64,000 bases of DNA from Streptomonospora litoralis. GTDB taxonomy: Bacteria > Actinomycetota > Actinomycetes > Streptosporangiales > Streptosporangiaceae. This document shows, piece after piece, positions 56,745-64,000 of the stretch; the first letter of the stretch is position 1, and each line of letters starts with the position of its first letter. Location of the stretch: NCBI RefSeq assembly GCF_004323735.1, contig NZ_CP036455.1, positions 1,111,101-1,175,100 of the forward strand, given 5' to 3'. The notes below the pieces were generated by a model. It searched no databases, was not told the DNA's origin, and saw only the letters and a list, made by a program, of their open reading frames with translations. The position numbers were made by a program, and so were the translations under genes.

Positions 56745-58061
56745 TCATCCGGCCGGGTCGACGACCGCGTGTTCGCCCGTCTCCGCCAGCCGCCGGGCGA
56801 GCCGCTCCCGCAGCGGACCCAGCACCTCGGCCGCCGCCGGTTCGGCCACCAGGTTGCGCAGCTCGTGGGGGTCGTTCTCCAGGTCGTAGAGGTAGGCGTC
56901 GACGTAGCGGTCGGCGCAGGGGGTGTTCCAGGCGTCCCGGCCGGGTGCCACGGCGCCGTACTTCCAGCGCGGTGTGCGCAGCGCCCGCCCCACTTCCGAC
57001 TCGCTGATCTGCACCAGCACGTCGTTCGGCCGGTCGTCGTCCTCGCCGCGCACCAGCGGCAGCAGCGAGCGGCCGTCCATCCAGGCCGGCACGTCCAGCC
57101 CGGCGGCCTCCAGCAGGGTGGGCGGCAGGTCGATGTGGCTGACCAGCCGGGTGATCGGGCGGCCGGTGTCCAGGCCGGGGCCGCGCAGCGCGGTCGGCAC
57201 CCGGATGGAGGCGTCGTGGCAGCTGCGCTTGTACTCGTCGTTTCGGGTCTTGAAGTGGCAGCCGTGGTCGGAGGTGAACAGCACGACGGTGTCGTCGGCC
57301 AGCCCGGTGTCGTCGAGCGCCGCGAGCACCCGGCCCAGGCACTCGTCCAGCCGCTTGACCATGCCCAGGTAGCCGCCGAGGTGCTCGGCGGAGTTGCCGC
57401 CCAGCGCCGCCAGGTCACCCGGCGACCAGGCGCCCGCGTAGCGCTCGCCATAGCCCTCGGGGGCGGGGTAGTCGTCGCGCTGGTTCTGGTGGTGGGGTTC
57501 CAGGAACGACAGGAACAGCAGGAACGGTGCGTCGCGCTCGCGGGTGATGTAGTCGAGGGCCGCGTCGGTCAGCGCGTCGGCGCGGTAGCCCGGCAGTTCG
57601 TGGGCGCGGCCCTCGCCGTCGTAGAGCGTGGTCTGGTAGGCGTCGGAGGTGAATTCCAGCAGGTTGGCCGCCAGCCAGTCGGTGTAGCCGCCGCGCTGTT
57701 CCGGGCGCACCGGGCCCGCGGTGTCGGTGTCGCCCAGGTGCCATTTGCCGATGTAGCCGGTGTCGTAGCCGGCCTCGTCGAAGCACCCGGCCAGTGTCGG
57801 CGTGTCCTCGGGCAGCGGGATGTCGTTGCGGAAGCATCCGACTCGGGCGGGGTAGCGGCCGGTCTGCAGCGAGGCGCGCGAGGGCGCGCACACCGGTTGG
57901 CAGGTGAAAGAGTTCTCCACATGCACGCCCTCCGCGGCCAACCGGTCGAAGTTGGGCGTCAGGTCGAGGGGGTTGCCGTGCGCCCCCGTGGTGTCCCACC
58001 GCTGCTGGTCGGTGAAGAACACGATGACGTTGTTGCGCGCGTCGCCGGATGTACTGCTCAC
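56745..58061 (-). CDS. sulfatase (type I, FGly-dependent)
   Basis: A 438-residue sulfatase. CAPSRASLQTGR is the formylglycine motif, with Cys58 as the modified residue (CxPSR). Metal ligands include Asp in FFTDQQRW and in LFTSDHGCH. No signal peptide is found, so it acts in the cytoplasm after uptake of the sulfated substrate. The formylglycine-making enzyme is not in the window. GTG 58061 is chosen (AGAGG upstream); an in-frame ATG at 58085 has no ribosome site. It follows the MHS transporter by 108 bases and may share its transcript. Confidence 0.88.
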   Translation of the reverse strand: MSSTSGDARNNVIVFFTDQQRWDTTGAHGNPLDLTPNFDRLAAEGVHVENSFTCQPVCAPSRASLQTGRYPARVGCFRNDIPLPEDTPTLAGCFDEAGYDTGYIGKWHLGDTDTAGPVRPEQRGGYTDWLAANLLEFTSDAYQTTLYDGEGRAHELPGYRADALTDAALDYITRERDAPFLLFLSFLEPHHQNQRDDYPAPEGYGERYAGAWSPGDLAALGGNSAEHLGGYLGMVKRLDECLGRVLAALDDTGLADDTVVLFTSDHGCHFKTRNDEYKRSCHDASIRVPTALRGPGLDTGRPITRLVSHIDLPPTLLEAAGLDVPAWMDGRSLLPLVRGEDDDRPNDVLVQISESEVGRALRTPRWKYGAVAPGRDAWNTPCADRYVDAYLYDLENDPHELRNLVAEPAAAEVLGPLRERLARRLAETGEHAVVDPAG

Positions 58062-58169
58062 TGCGGACCTCTCGTCTCGCACCATGGCGCGTCGCGCCCC
58101 CCGGGGGGCGACGCCTGCCTGCGGTCTGCGCCCGGCCCGCCGCGGCGGGCCGGGCGCTGTCTGTTCGGT

Positions 58170-59504
58170 TCAGCTCCGCGGCGGGCCGCCCAGTGCGGCC
58201 GCCTCCTCCTCGCGTTCGGCGGCGTCGACGTGCCGGGTCTCGCGCATGAACAGGGTCGAGACCACCGAGATCGCGCCGAGGCCGACCACGAGCAGCGCCA
58301 CCGGCCAGAGCGCCTCGTCGGCCGCGATCAGCAGCGTCGTGGCGATCGCAGGTACGAACCCGGCGACCATCGCCGAGGACTGGTAGGCGAAGGACATGCC
58401 GGAGTAGCGCACCTTCACGCTGAACATCTCGGTGAACAGCGTGGCCTGCAGACTGGACATGCACACCGCGCCGCCGACGGCGGCCATGCCCATCGCCGTC
58501 CACGCCCACCAGGTACTGCCGATCTCCAGCAGCCAGAAGTAGGGGAAGGCGGTCAGCGCGACCAGGATGCCGCCGGTCATGTACAGCGGCCGGCGCCCCA
58601 CACGGTCGGAGATGGCTCCGGCGACCGGCATCAGCGCCAGGCCGACGATGTTGTAGATGACGATCCCGGTCAGCGCGACCCCCTGGCTGTAGCCGAGGGT
58701 CGTGGTGAGAAAGCTGATGGCGAAGGGCTGGTAGACCTGCGAGGTGCTCGCCTCGCCCAGTCGTGCGCCGAATCCGACGACGATGCTGCGCGGGTGCTGC
58801 CTGAGCGCCGTCCACAGCGGGATGCGCACCTGGGCATCGGTCTCCTTGACGCGGTCGAAGGCGGGGGTCTCCTCGATCTTCAGCCGCACGACCAGCCCGA
58901 CCACCAGCAGCACCGCGCTCAGCAGGAAGGGCACGCGCCAGCCCCAGGCCAGGAAGTCGTCGTCGGGCAGCAGCGCGAACAGACTGACCACCGAGACCGC
59001 GATGAGGTAGCCGATGGGTCCGCCCGTCTGCGGCAGGCTCCCCCAGAATCCGCGCCGGTGGCGCGGCGCGTGCTCCACGGTCAGCAGGGACGCGCCGCCG
59101 AACTCGCCGCCCAGGCCGAGGCCCTGCACGAGCCGCAGAGCCACCAGCAGGGTCGGCGCCCACAGCCCGATCGTGCCGAAGTCGGGCAGCAGCCCGATGA
59201 GGAACGTCGCGCCGCCGATGATCAGCATGGTCGCGACGAGGATCTGCTTGCGGCCGACCCGGTCGCCCAGGTGGCCGAACAGCAGTGCGCCGATCGGCCG
59301 GGAGACGAACCCGACGCCGAAGGTCGCGAGTGCGGCCAGGTTCCCCACCAGGGGGCCGGCGTTGGGGAAGAACAGTTCGTTGAAGACCAGCGCGGCGGTG
59401 AGTCCGTAGAGGTTGAAGTCGTACCACTCCAGCAGCGCACCGGAGAGGCTGGCCGCGATGACCTTGGACATGGGTTGGCGTGGGGTGTCGTTCGCGCTCT
59501 TCAT
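58170..59504 (-). CDS. MHS-family MFS transporter
   Basis: A 444-residue, 12-helix transporter of the metabolite:H+ symporter (MHS) group. The hallmark first helix region GALLEWYDFNLYGLTAALVF is followed by RPIGALLFGHLGDRVGRK and LGGEFGGASLLTVEHAP, matching ProP/ShiA/KgtP-like transporters. It probably imports an organic acid or a zwitterion. GGAGG lies six bases before ATG 59504. It is divergent from the LacI gene, with a LacI-type operator in the gap, and is upstream of the sulfatase. Confidence 0.88.
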   Translation of the reverse strand: MKSANDTPRQPMSKVIAASLSGALLEWYDFNLYGLTAALVFNELFFPNAGPLVGNLAALATFGVGFVSRPIGALLFGHLGDRVGRKQILVATMLIIGGATFLIGLLPDFGTIGLWAPTLLVALRLVQGLGLGGEFGGASLLTVEHAPRHRRGFWGSLPQTGGPIGYLIAVSVVSLFALLPDDDFLAWGWRVPFLLSAVLLVVGLVVRLKIEETPAFDRVKETDAQVRIPLWTALRQHPRSIVVGFGARLGEASTSQVYQPFAISFLTTTLGYSQGVALTGIVIYNIVGLALMPVAGAISDRVGRRPLYMTGGILVALTAFPYFWLLEIGSTWWAWTAMGMAAVGGAVCMSSLQATLFTEMFSVKVRYSGMSFAYQSSAMVAGFVPAIATTLLIAADEALWPVALLVVGLGAISVVSTLFMRETRHVDAAEREEEAAALGGPPRS

Positions 59505-59970
59505 CTGCTGCCTCCGAGGAGCCCCGGTCGTTCGGCCGGGGAGGAGTCGGCCGTCTGTCGAGCAGGGAGCGGGCGCCGTCAGGCCGCTGTGCGGGAGCGC
59601 CGCCCGCGGACGAGGCGCATTCGTACGGGGTTGCGCCGGCGCCGGCGCCGGCACCGTGCGGCGGCCACCGTGGGCGCCGCACGGTGCCGGAAACCGAGCC
59701 GCGCGCTGCCGCGCCCGGCCCGGGGCGGTGCAGCCCGAGAAGCGCCGGCGGGGGACCGATGGAATCGTCGTCTCCGCGGCCCGACGCGCCGGAGACCGGA
59801 GGAGTCCGGTGGCGACGCGGGACCGGCCGGTTATGCTGTTATTCGATTAACATGACGCACGTTACACCGCTTCGGTCCGGCGCGTCCAGCAGCGGCGCCC
59901 CTGGCCGCGCTGCCGCCCCGTCCCGCCGCCCGGCCGCCGGGCGCGGGCGGCGGCGGACTAGTGTGCAGGT
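59505..59970. other. 466-bp divergent regulatory gap, transporter / LacI
   Basis: No coding frame is supported. It holds the shared control region. It is very GC-rich except for an A+T-rich island at about 59829-59867, where the LacI-type operator lies. Confidence 0.55.
59837..59852. promoter_or_regulatory. LacI-family operator candidate
   Basis: TGTTATTCGATTAACA is a 16-bp palindrome with one mismatched pair and a central CG, the symmetry and length typical of LacI/GalR operators. It sits 119 bases upstream of the LacI-family gene, in the divergent gap with the MHS transporter. Confidence 0.65.
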
Positions 59971-61005
59971 GTGGCAGTGACCGAGCCTCCCGACCGACCC
60001 ACCCAGCGCGATATCGCGCGCCGCGCTGGCGTCTCGACCGCCACGGTGTCCTACGTCCTCAGCGGGCGGCGCGGCGGCGCGAAACCGCCGCCGGAGGAGA
60101 CTCGTCGGCGGGTGCTGCGCGCCGTGGCCGAGGTGGGCTACCAGGTCGACCACGCCGGGCGCAGCCTGCGCAGGCGGCGCAGCGACCTGGTCGCCCTGAT
60201 GTACCCGGCGCCGTCCAGCCCGTGGTCGGACCGGCTGGCCGAGCAGATGCAGGAATCCGCGGCCGAGCGCGGCCTGGGGGTCGTGGCGCTGCCGATGAGC
60301 GGCGCATCCACCGGCGAGGCGCTGCTGCGCGTCCTGCGCGAGCGCTACGTCGACGGCGCCGTCCTGCTGCCGGACTGCCCGCTCGACCCCGCCGAACTCA
60401 CCGTACTCGCGCGGCAGGGGCTCGCCCTGGTGGTCTTCGACGACGACCTCGACCCCGACGGCTTCGACGTCGTGCGCCAGGACCGCGCCCGCGCCTGCCG
60501 CGCCGCCGTCGAGCACCTGGTGGCCGCCGGCCACCGCCGGATCGCCTACCTCGGCCACCCCGGCGAGGACCGCCGGCGCACCGCCCGCTCGGTGAAGCTG
60601 CGCAGCTACCGGCGGGTCCTCCGGGAGCACGGAATCGGCCTCTCCGCCGACCTCGTGCTGCCCGTCGCCGACTCCCGCCGCGACGCCTACGCCGCCGTCC
60701 GCGAACTGCTCCAGCGCCCCGATCCGCCAACCGCGGTCGTATCGGCCACCGACCGCGCCGCGATCGACGCGGTATGGGCGGCGCGCGACCACGGCACCCC
60801 GGTACCCGAAGGACTGGCGGTCACCGGAATCGGCAACATCCCCGAAGGCCTGGTGATCACCCCGGCCCTGACCACGGTCGGCGCCCGCGAGTTCGACTTC
60901 TCCGCCCAGGTCGCCCGCCTCTTCGACCGCCTGGACGCGTCCGCCCCGCTACCGGACGCGGAGATGAGCGCCCGCTGGGAGCTCATCGTCCGCGACTCGG
61001 CGTGA
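59971..61005 (+). CDS. LacI-family transcriptional regulator
   Basis: A 344-residue LacI/GalR regulator. The N-terminal helix-turn-helix is TQRDIARRAGVSTATVSYVL (residues 11-30), with the hinge RRVLRAVAEVGYQVD; the periplasmic-binding-like domain follows (about 66-344), with AGHRRIAYLGHP and VSATDRAAI as usual. It should sense a sugar released from the substrate of the neighbouring genes and control both the transporter/sulfatase and itself plus the alpha-galactosidase. Start is GTG 59971. The ribosome site is weak (AGG). Confidence 0.9.
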   Translation: MAVTEPPDRPTQRDIARRAGVSTATVSYVLSGRRGGAKPPPEETRRRVLRAVAEVGYQVDHAGRSLRRRRSDLVALMYPAPSSPWSDRLAEQMQESAAERGLGVVALPMSGASTGEALLRVLRERYVDGAVLLPDCPLDPAELTVLARQGLALVVFDDDLDPDGFDVVRQDRARACRAAVEHLVAAGHRRIAYLGHPGEDRRRTARSVKLRSYRRVLREHGIGLSADLVLPVADSRRDAYAAVRELLQRPDPPTAVVSATDRAAIDAVWAARDHGTPVPEGLAVTGIGNIPEGLVITPALTTVGAREFDFSAQVARLFDRLDASAPLPDAEMSARWELIVRDSA

Positions 61006-61081
61006 AGAGCGGAACGGCCCGGCGTCCGCGCCGGCTCCTGCGCACACGGCCCGGCCAGACTCCGCAAGGAAGGAGATTCCT

Positions 61082-63388
61082 GTGAAGGCTCCGACTCCGC
61101 CCACCGCCACGGACGATCCCGTCGTCGTACTCCGTCGGGCGGGGGTGTGCCTGGTGGTCGACCTCGCTCCCGAGGCCGGGTGCGGGCTGCCGGAGGTGCT
61201 GCACTGGGGCGCCGACATCGGTCCGCTCGCGCCGGGGCTCGCGGAGCACCTGCGCACCACCTCCGTACCCGCCGTTCCCAACAGCGCCCCCGACACACCG
61301 CGCGGGTTCACCGTGCTGCCCACCCAGGCCGACGCGTGGGCCGGCACCCCGGGGCTGAGCGGCCACCGGGCGGGCACCGCCACCGCGCCGCGCCTCGCGC
61401 TGCGCGACCACGCCCTCACCCGCGAGGACGCCGCCGACATCCTGACGCTGGACCTGCACGATCCGGGCATCGGGCTCGCCGTGGAACTGCGCTACCGGCT
61501 CGACTCCTGCGGCGTGCTGCACGTCCAAGCCGCGGCCGCCGCCGACCCTTGGCCCGAGACCGCCGGCCAGGAGGCCCCCGCCGAATCGGGCGCCGCCGGT
61601 CCCGCACATCCAGCAGCGCCCTACGACCTCGCCGCGCTGCGCGTGCTGCTGCCGCTGCCGCCGCGCGCCGCCGAGATCCTCGACCCGACCGGCCGGTGGG
61701 TGCGCGAACGCAGCCCGCAGCGCCGCGACATCGCCGACGGCACCGTGCTGCGGCGCGCGCTGCGCGGCCGCCCCGGCCACGACAGCCCGCTGCTCGTGGT
61801 CGCGGGCACCCGCGGCTTCGGCTTCGGCACCGGCGAGGTGTGGGCCGCCCACGTCGCCTGGAGCGGCGATCAGGAGTACCTCGTCGAGAGACTGCCCGAA
61901 GGCGCCGGGGCGCACTCGGCCGTCCTGGGCGGCGCCGAGGCGCTGCACCCCGGCGAGATCCGGCTGGCGCCGGGCGAGTCCTACCGCGGACCCGAGGTCG
62001 TCTTCGCCCACTCCGCAGCCGGCCTCGACGGCCTCTCCGCGCACCTGCACTCCGCCGTACGCGCCCGCCCCGAGCACCCCCGCGATCCCCGCCCGATCGT
62101 GCTGAACACCTGGGAAGCCGTCTACTTCGACCACGACCTGGACCGGCTGCGCGACCTGGCCGACCGGGCGGCCGCCGTGGGCGTGGAGCGCTTCGTGCTC
62201 GACGACGGCTGGTTCCTCGGACGGCGCGACGACCGCGCCGGCCTGGGCGACTGGACGGTCGACCCCGACACCTGGCCCGAGGGCCTCGACCCGGTCATCG
62301 ACCACGTGCACGCGCTGGGCATGGACTTCGGGCTGTGGGTGGAACCGGAGATGGCCAATGTGGACTCCGATCTCGTCCGCGCCGACCCCGGCCGCCTCCT
62401 GCACCCCGAAGGCGGCCCCGGCCGCTCCTGGCGCCACCAGTACGTGCTGGACATCGCCCGCCCCGACACCTGGCGGCACATCCACGACCGCCTCGACGCG
62501 CTGCTGCGGCGCTATCCGATCCGGTACCTGAAATGGGACCACAACCGCGACCTGTACGAGGCCGTGCACGCCCCCGCCGGCGACTCCGGCCCCGAAGCGG
62601 GCCGCGTCCCCGGAGTCCACCGCCAGACCCGCGCCCTCTACGCGCTGCTCGACTCCCTGCGTGAGCGCCACCCCGGCGTCGAGTTCGAGTCCTGCGCCAG
62701 TGGCGGCGCACGCATCGATCTGGGCATCCTGGCCCGCACCGAGCGGGTGTGGGCCTCCGACTGCAACGACCCGGTGGAGCGGCAGTCCATCCAGCGCTGG
62801 ACCGGCCTGCTGCTGCCGCCGGAACTCGTCGGCGCGCATGCGGGTCCCCCGGTGGCGCACACCACCCACCGCCGCACGGAGACCGCCTTCCGGCTCGGCA
62901 CCGCGCTGTTCGGGCACGCGGGCATCGAATGGGACCTCACCGCCTGCGACGAGCGCGACCTCGCCGCCCTGACGGCCTGGACAGCGCTCGTCCGGGAGTT
63001 CCGGACGCTGCTGCACACCGGGCGCACCGTGCGGGGCGAGGAGACCGACCCCGGTGCTCTGCTGCACGGTGTGGTCTCCCACTCCGGCGAACGCGCGCTG
63101 TTCTGCTACGCCCGGCTGGAGACGTCCCCGGCCGAGCAGCCCGGCCGCACCCCTCTGCCCGGCCTCGACGCGGACCGTCGCTACACGCTGCACCACCGCA
63201 CCGACCTCGGCGATCCCACCCGCGGATCGGCGTCCGCGCCCGCGTGGATGCACGCCGACACACCCGAGCCGGTTCTGACGGGCGCGGCGCTGCACCGCCT
63301 CGGGCTGCCGATGCCGCGGCTCTTCCCCGCGCAAGCGGTGCTGATCGAGGCGCTCGCCCAGAGGGAGAGCCCGGCCGGAGAGGAGTAG
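61082..63388 (+). CDS. alpha-galactosidase (GH36)
   Basis: A 768-residue glycoside hydrolase of family 36. The catalytic TIM barrel contains VLNTWEAVYFDHD, then the nucleophile in RYLKWDHNRDLY (Asp486), and WASDCNDPVERQ (Asp560) as the likely acid/base. The N-terminal half is the beta-sandwich domain. It cleaves terminal alpha-galactose from oligosaccharides. AAGGAAGGAG precedes GTG 61082. It follows lacI by 76 bases and is probably in the same operon. No signal peptide is seen, so the substrate must be imported. Confidence 0.9.
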   Translation: MKAPTPPTATDDPVVVLRRAGVCLVVDLAPEAGCGLPEVLHWGADIGPLAPGLAEHLRTTSVPAVPNSAPDTPRGFTVLPTQADAWAGTPGLSGHRAGTATAPRLALRDHALTREDAADILTLDLHDPGIGLAVELRYRLDSCGVLHVQAAAAADPWPETAGQEAPAESGAAGPAHPAAPYDLAALRVLLPLPPRAAEILDPTGRWVRERSPQRRDIADGTVLRRALRGRPGHDSPLLVVAGTRGFGFGTGEVWAAHVAWSGDQEYLVERLPEGAGAHSAVLGGAEALHPGEIRLAPGESYRGPEVVFAHSAAGLDGLSAHLHSAVRARPEHPRDPRPIVLNTWEAVYFDHDLDRLRDLADRAAAVGVERFVLDDGWFLGRRDDRAGLGDWTVDPDTWPEGLDPVIDHVHALGMDFGLWVEPEMANVDSDLVRADPGRLLHPEGGPGRSWRHQYVLDIARPDTWRHIHDRLDALLRRYPIRYLKWDHNRDLYEAVHAPAGDSGPEAGRVPGVHRQTRALYALLDSLRERHPGVEFESCASGGARIDLGILARTERVWASDCNDPVERQSIQRWTGLLLPPELVGAHAGPPVAHTTHRRTETAFRLGTALFGHAGIEWDLTACDERDLAALTAWTALVREFRTLLHTGRTVRGEETDPGALLHGVVSHSGERALFCYARLETSPAEQPGRTPLPGLDADRRYTLHHRTDLGDPTRGSASAPAWMHADTPEPVLTGAALHRLGLPMPRLFPAQAVLIEALAQRESPAGEE

Positions 63389-63474
63389 GCCCGGTGCGGC
63401 CGTCGGCCGCTCGGCGTGTCCGGCGGCGGTCCGGCGGCCGCCTCGCAGGAGGCCGCGCGCCGCCTGGCCTGGCC

Positions 63475-64000
63475 TCAGCCCGCCTTGGACAGCGGGTTCT
63501 TCAGCCCCGGCGACCAGGCCGCCGCGGTGGCCACCGCGCTGCCGGCAGCCTCGGCGATGTCGCCGGTGGTGGGCTCGGGGGGCTCCTTGTCGGCGGTGTA
63601 GCGCAGCTCCTCGATGTCACCGACGATCCGCACACCCGAGTCGCTCAGGTCGTCGATGTCGGCGCGGCTCCAGGTCTCCACCTCCGCGCGGAACCGCTCG
63701 GGGATGCCCAACCGGGGACCGCGCTGGGACCGCTCGGCGAAGTCGGCGATGAGCTTGGAGCGCAGCCGCCGGACATCGTCGCCCGGCCAGTCGGCCGCCG
63801 CAAGGTTGGCGTTGACCGTCCGGATCACGTCGGCCTCAGCGGCGGTGATCCCGCTGTGCACGGTGGTGGTGTCGTCCGGAGCCGGGACGGCCGAGGTGTC
63901 GCCGAGCTCTATGGCCTCCAGGAACCGGTGCCACAGCGCGTCGGCGGGCTTGCCCGGGTTGCTGATGACCGTCACCCGCTCGGGTCCGACGATCGACGCC
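63475..64000 (-). CDS. C-terminal part of actinobacterial sulfotransferase-like protein (5' end outside window)
   Basis: The frame remains open to the window end, so the start lies beyond 64000. The visible 174 residues begin SIVGPERVTVISNPGKPADA, a block common near the middle of actinobacterial sulfotransferase-family proteins, and end with WSRADIDDLSDSGVRIVGDI, typical of their C-terminus. An Ala/Pro/Glu tail of about 30 residues follows. The PAPS-binding N-terminal domain is not in the window. It is convergent with the alpha-galactosidase. Family assignment rests on the visible C-terminal pattern only. Confidence 0.6.
   Translation of the reverse strand, partial: ASIVGPERVTVISNPGKPADALWHRFLEAIELGDTSAVPAPDDTTTVHSGITAAEADVIRTVNANLAAADWPGDDVRRLRSKLIADFAERSQRGPRLGIPERFRAEVETWSRADIDDLSDSGVRIVGDIEELRYTADKEPPEPTTGDIAEAAGSAVATAAAWSPGLKNPLSKAG

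Noticed and set aside
56769-59855. 1028-codon open frame on the plus strand
   Set aside because: It covers the sulfatase and transporter genes on the other strand and lacks any motif; the minus-strand genes have full catalytic and transport signatures.
60983-63334. 783-codon minus-strand frame opposite the alpha-galactosidase
   Set aside because: The plus strand has complete GH36 catalytic residues; the opposite frame is repetitive and has no recognisable domain.

Overview
The window is about 73% GC DNA from an actinomycete. Evidence includes GTG starts with AGGAG-type ribosome sites, a four-gene conservon (cvnA-D type), EF-G2, GuaB1, an SCO6745-family protein, a PPOX/F420-type oxidoreductase and decaprenyl-phosphate-arabinose (DPA) genes. 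The gene content fits Streptosporangiales, perhaps Nocardiopsaceae. The family placement is inference. Nearly all the DNA is chromosomal-type coding sequence. There is no transposase, phage gene, CRISPR array, tRNA or rRNA that I can see.

Layout. 1-12.1 kb is a cell-envelope block: two methyltransferases, a large GT-C-like membrane protein, an acyltransferase-3 protein, a DUF3068 protein, then the DPA pathway (UbiA-type phosphoribosyltransferase, DprE1, a DUF1707 protein, DprE2). 12.2-16.3 kb is a conservon: NIT-domain histidine kinase, roadblock protein, DUF742 protein and small GTPase, with overlapping or closely spaced genes on the minus strand. 16.9-28.5 kb holds a DUF3592 protein, GuaB1, a CDP-alcohol phosphatidyltransferase, an M20 hydrolase with a long Pro/Gln tail, an M48 protease, a PLP dehydratase, EF-G2 and a CPBP protease. 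29.6-38.9 kb has a hydrolase, an MFS transporter, a secreted coiled-coil protein, a peptide deformylase, an aminoglycoside-adenylyltransferase-like protein, a 1-kb gene desert, a CbiX-like protein lacking its metal histidines, an APH-like kinase and a His-rich GDPD. 39-50 kb contains KdpDE without kdpFABC, several redox or lipid enzymes, a PP2C-like protein, a carboxylesterase behind a TetR-type operator, and pyrophosphatase. 51-56.7 kb has an NAD(P)-binding protein, a lipoprotein, and photolyase divergent from a TudS/YbgA fusion. 56.7-63.4 kb looks like a glycan-use locus: sulfatase, MHS transporter, LacI regulator and GH36 alpha-galactosidase, with a LacI-type operator in the divergent gap. 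The window ends inside a sulfotransferase-like gene.

The most unusual signal is non-coding. A modular repeat of 0.45-1.0 kb occurs three times (about 820-1464, 28468-29470 and 53735-54203), always just after stop codons. Its ends are inverted repeats and its core is a long hairpin. Copies 1 and 3 carry the same 53-bp hairpin in opposite orientation; copy 2 has a different palindrome in the same scaffold. The shared blocks are broken by indels that shift frame, so the element is very unlikely to code for protein.
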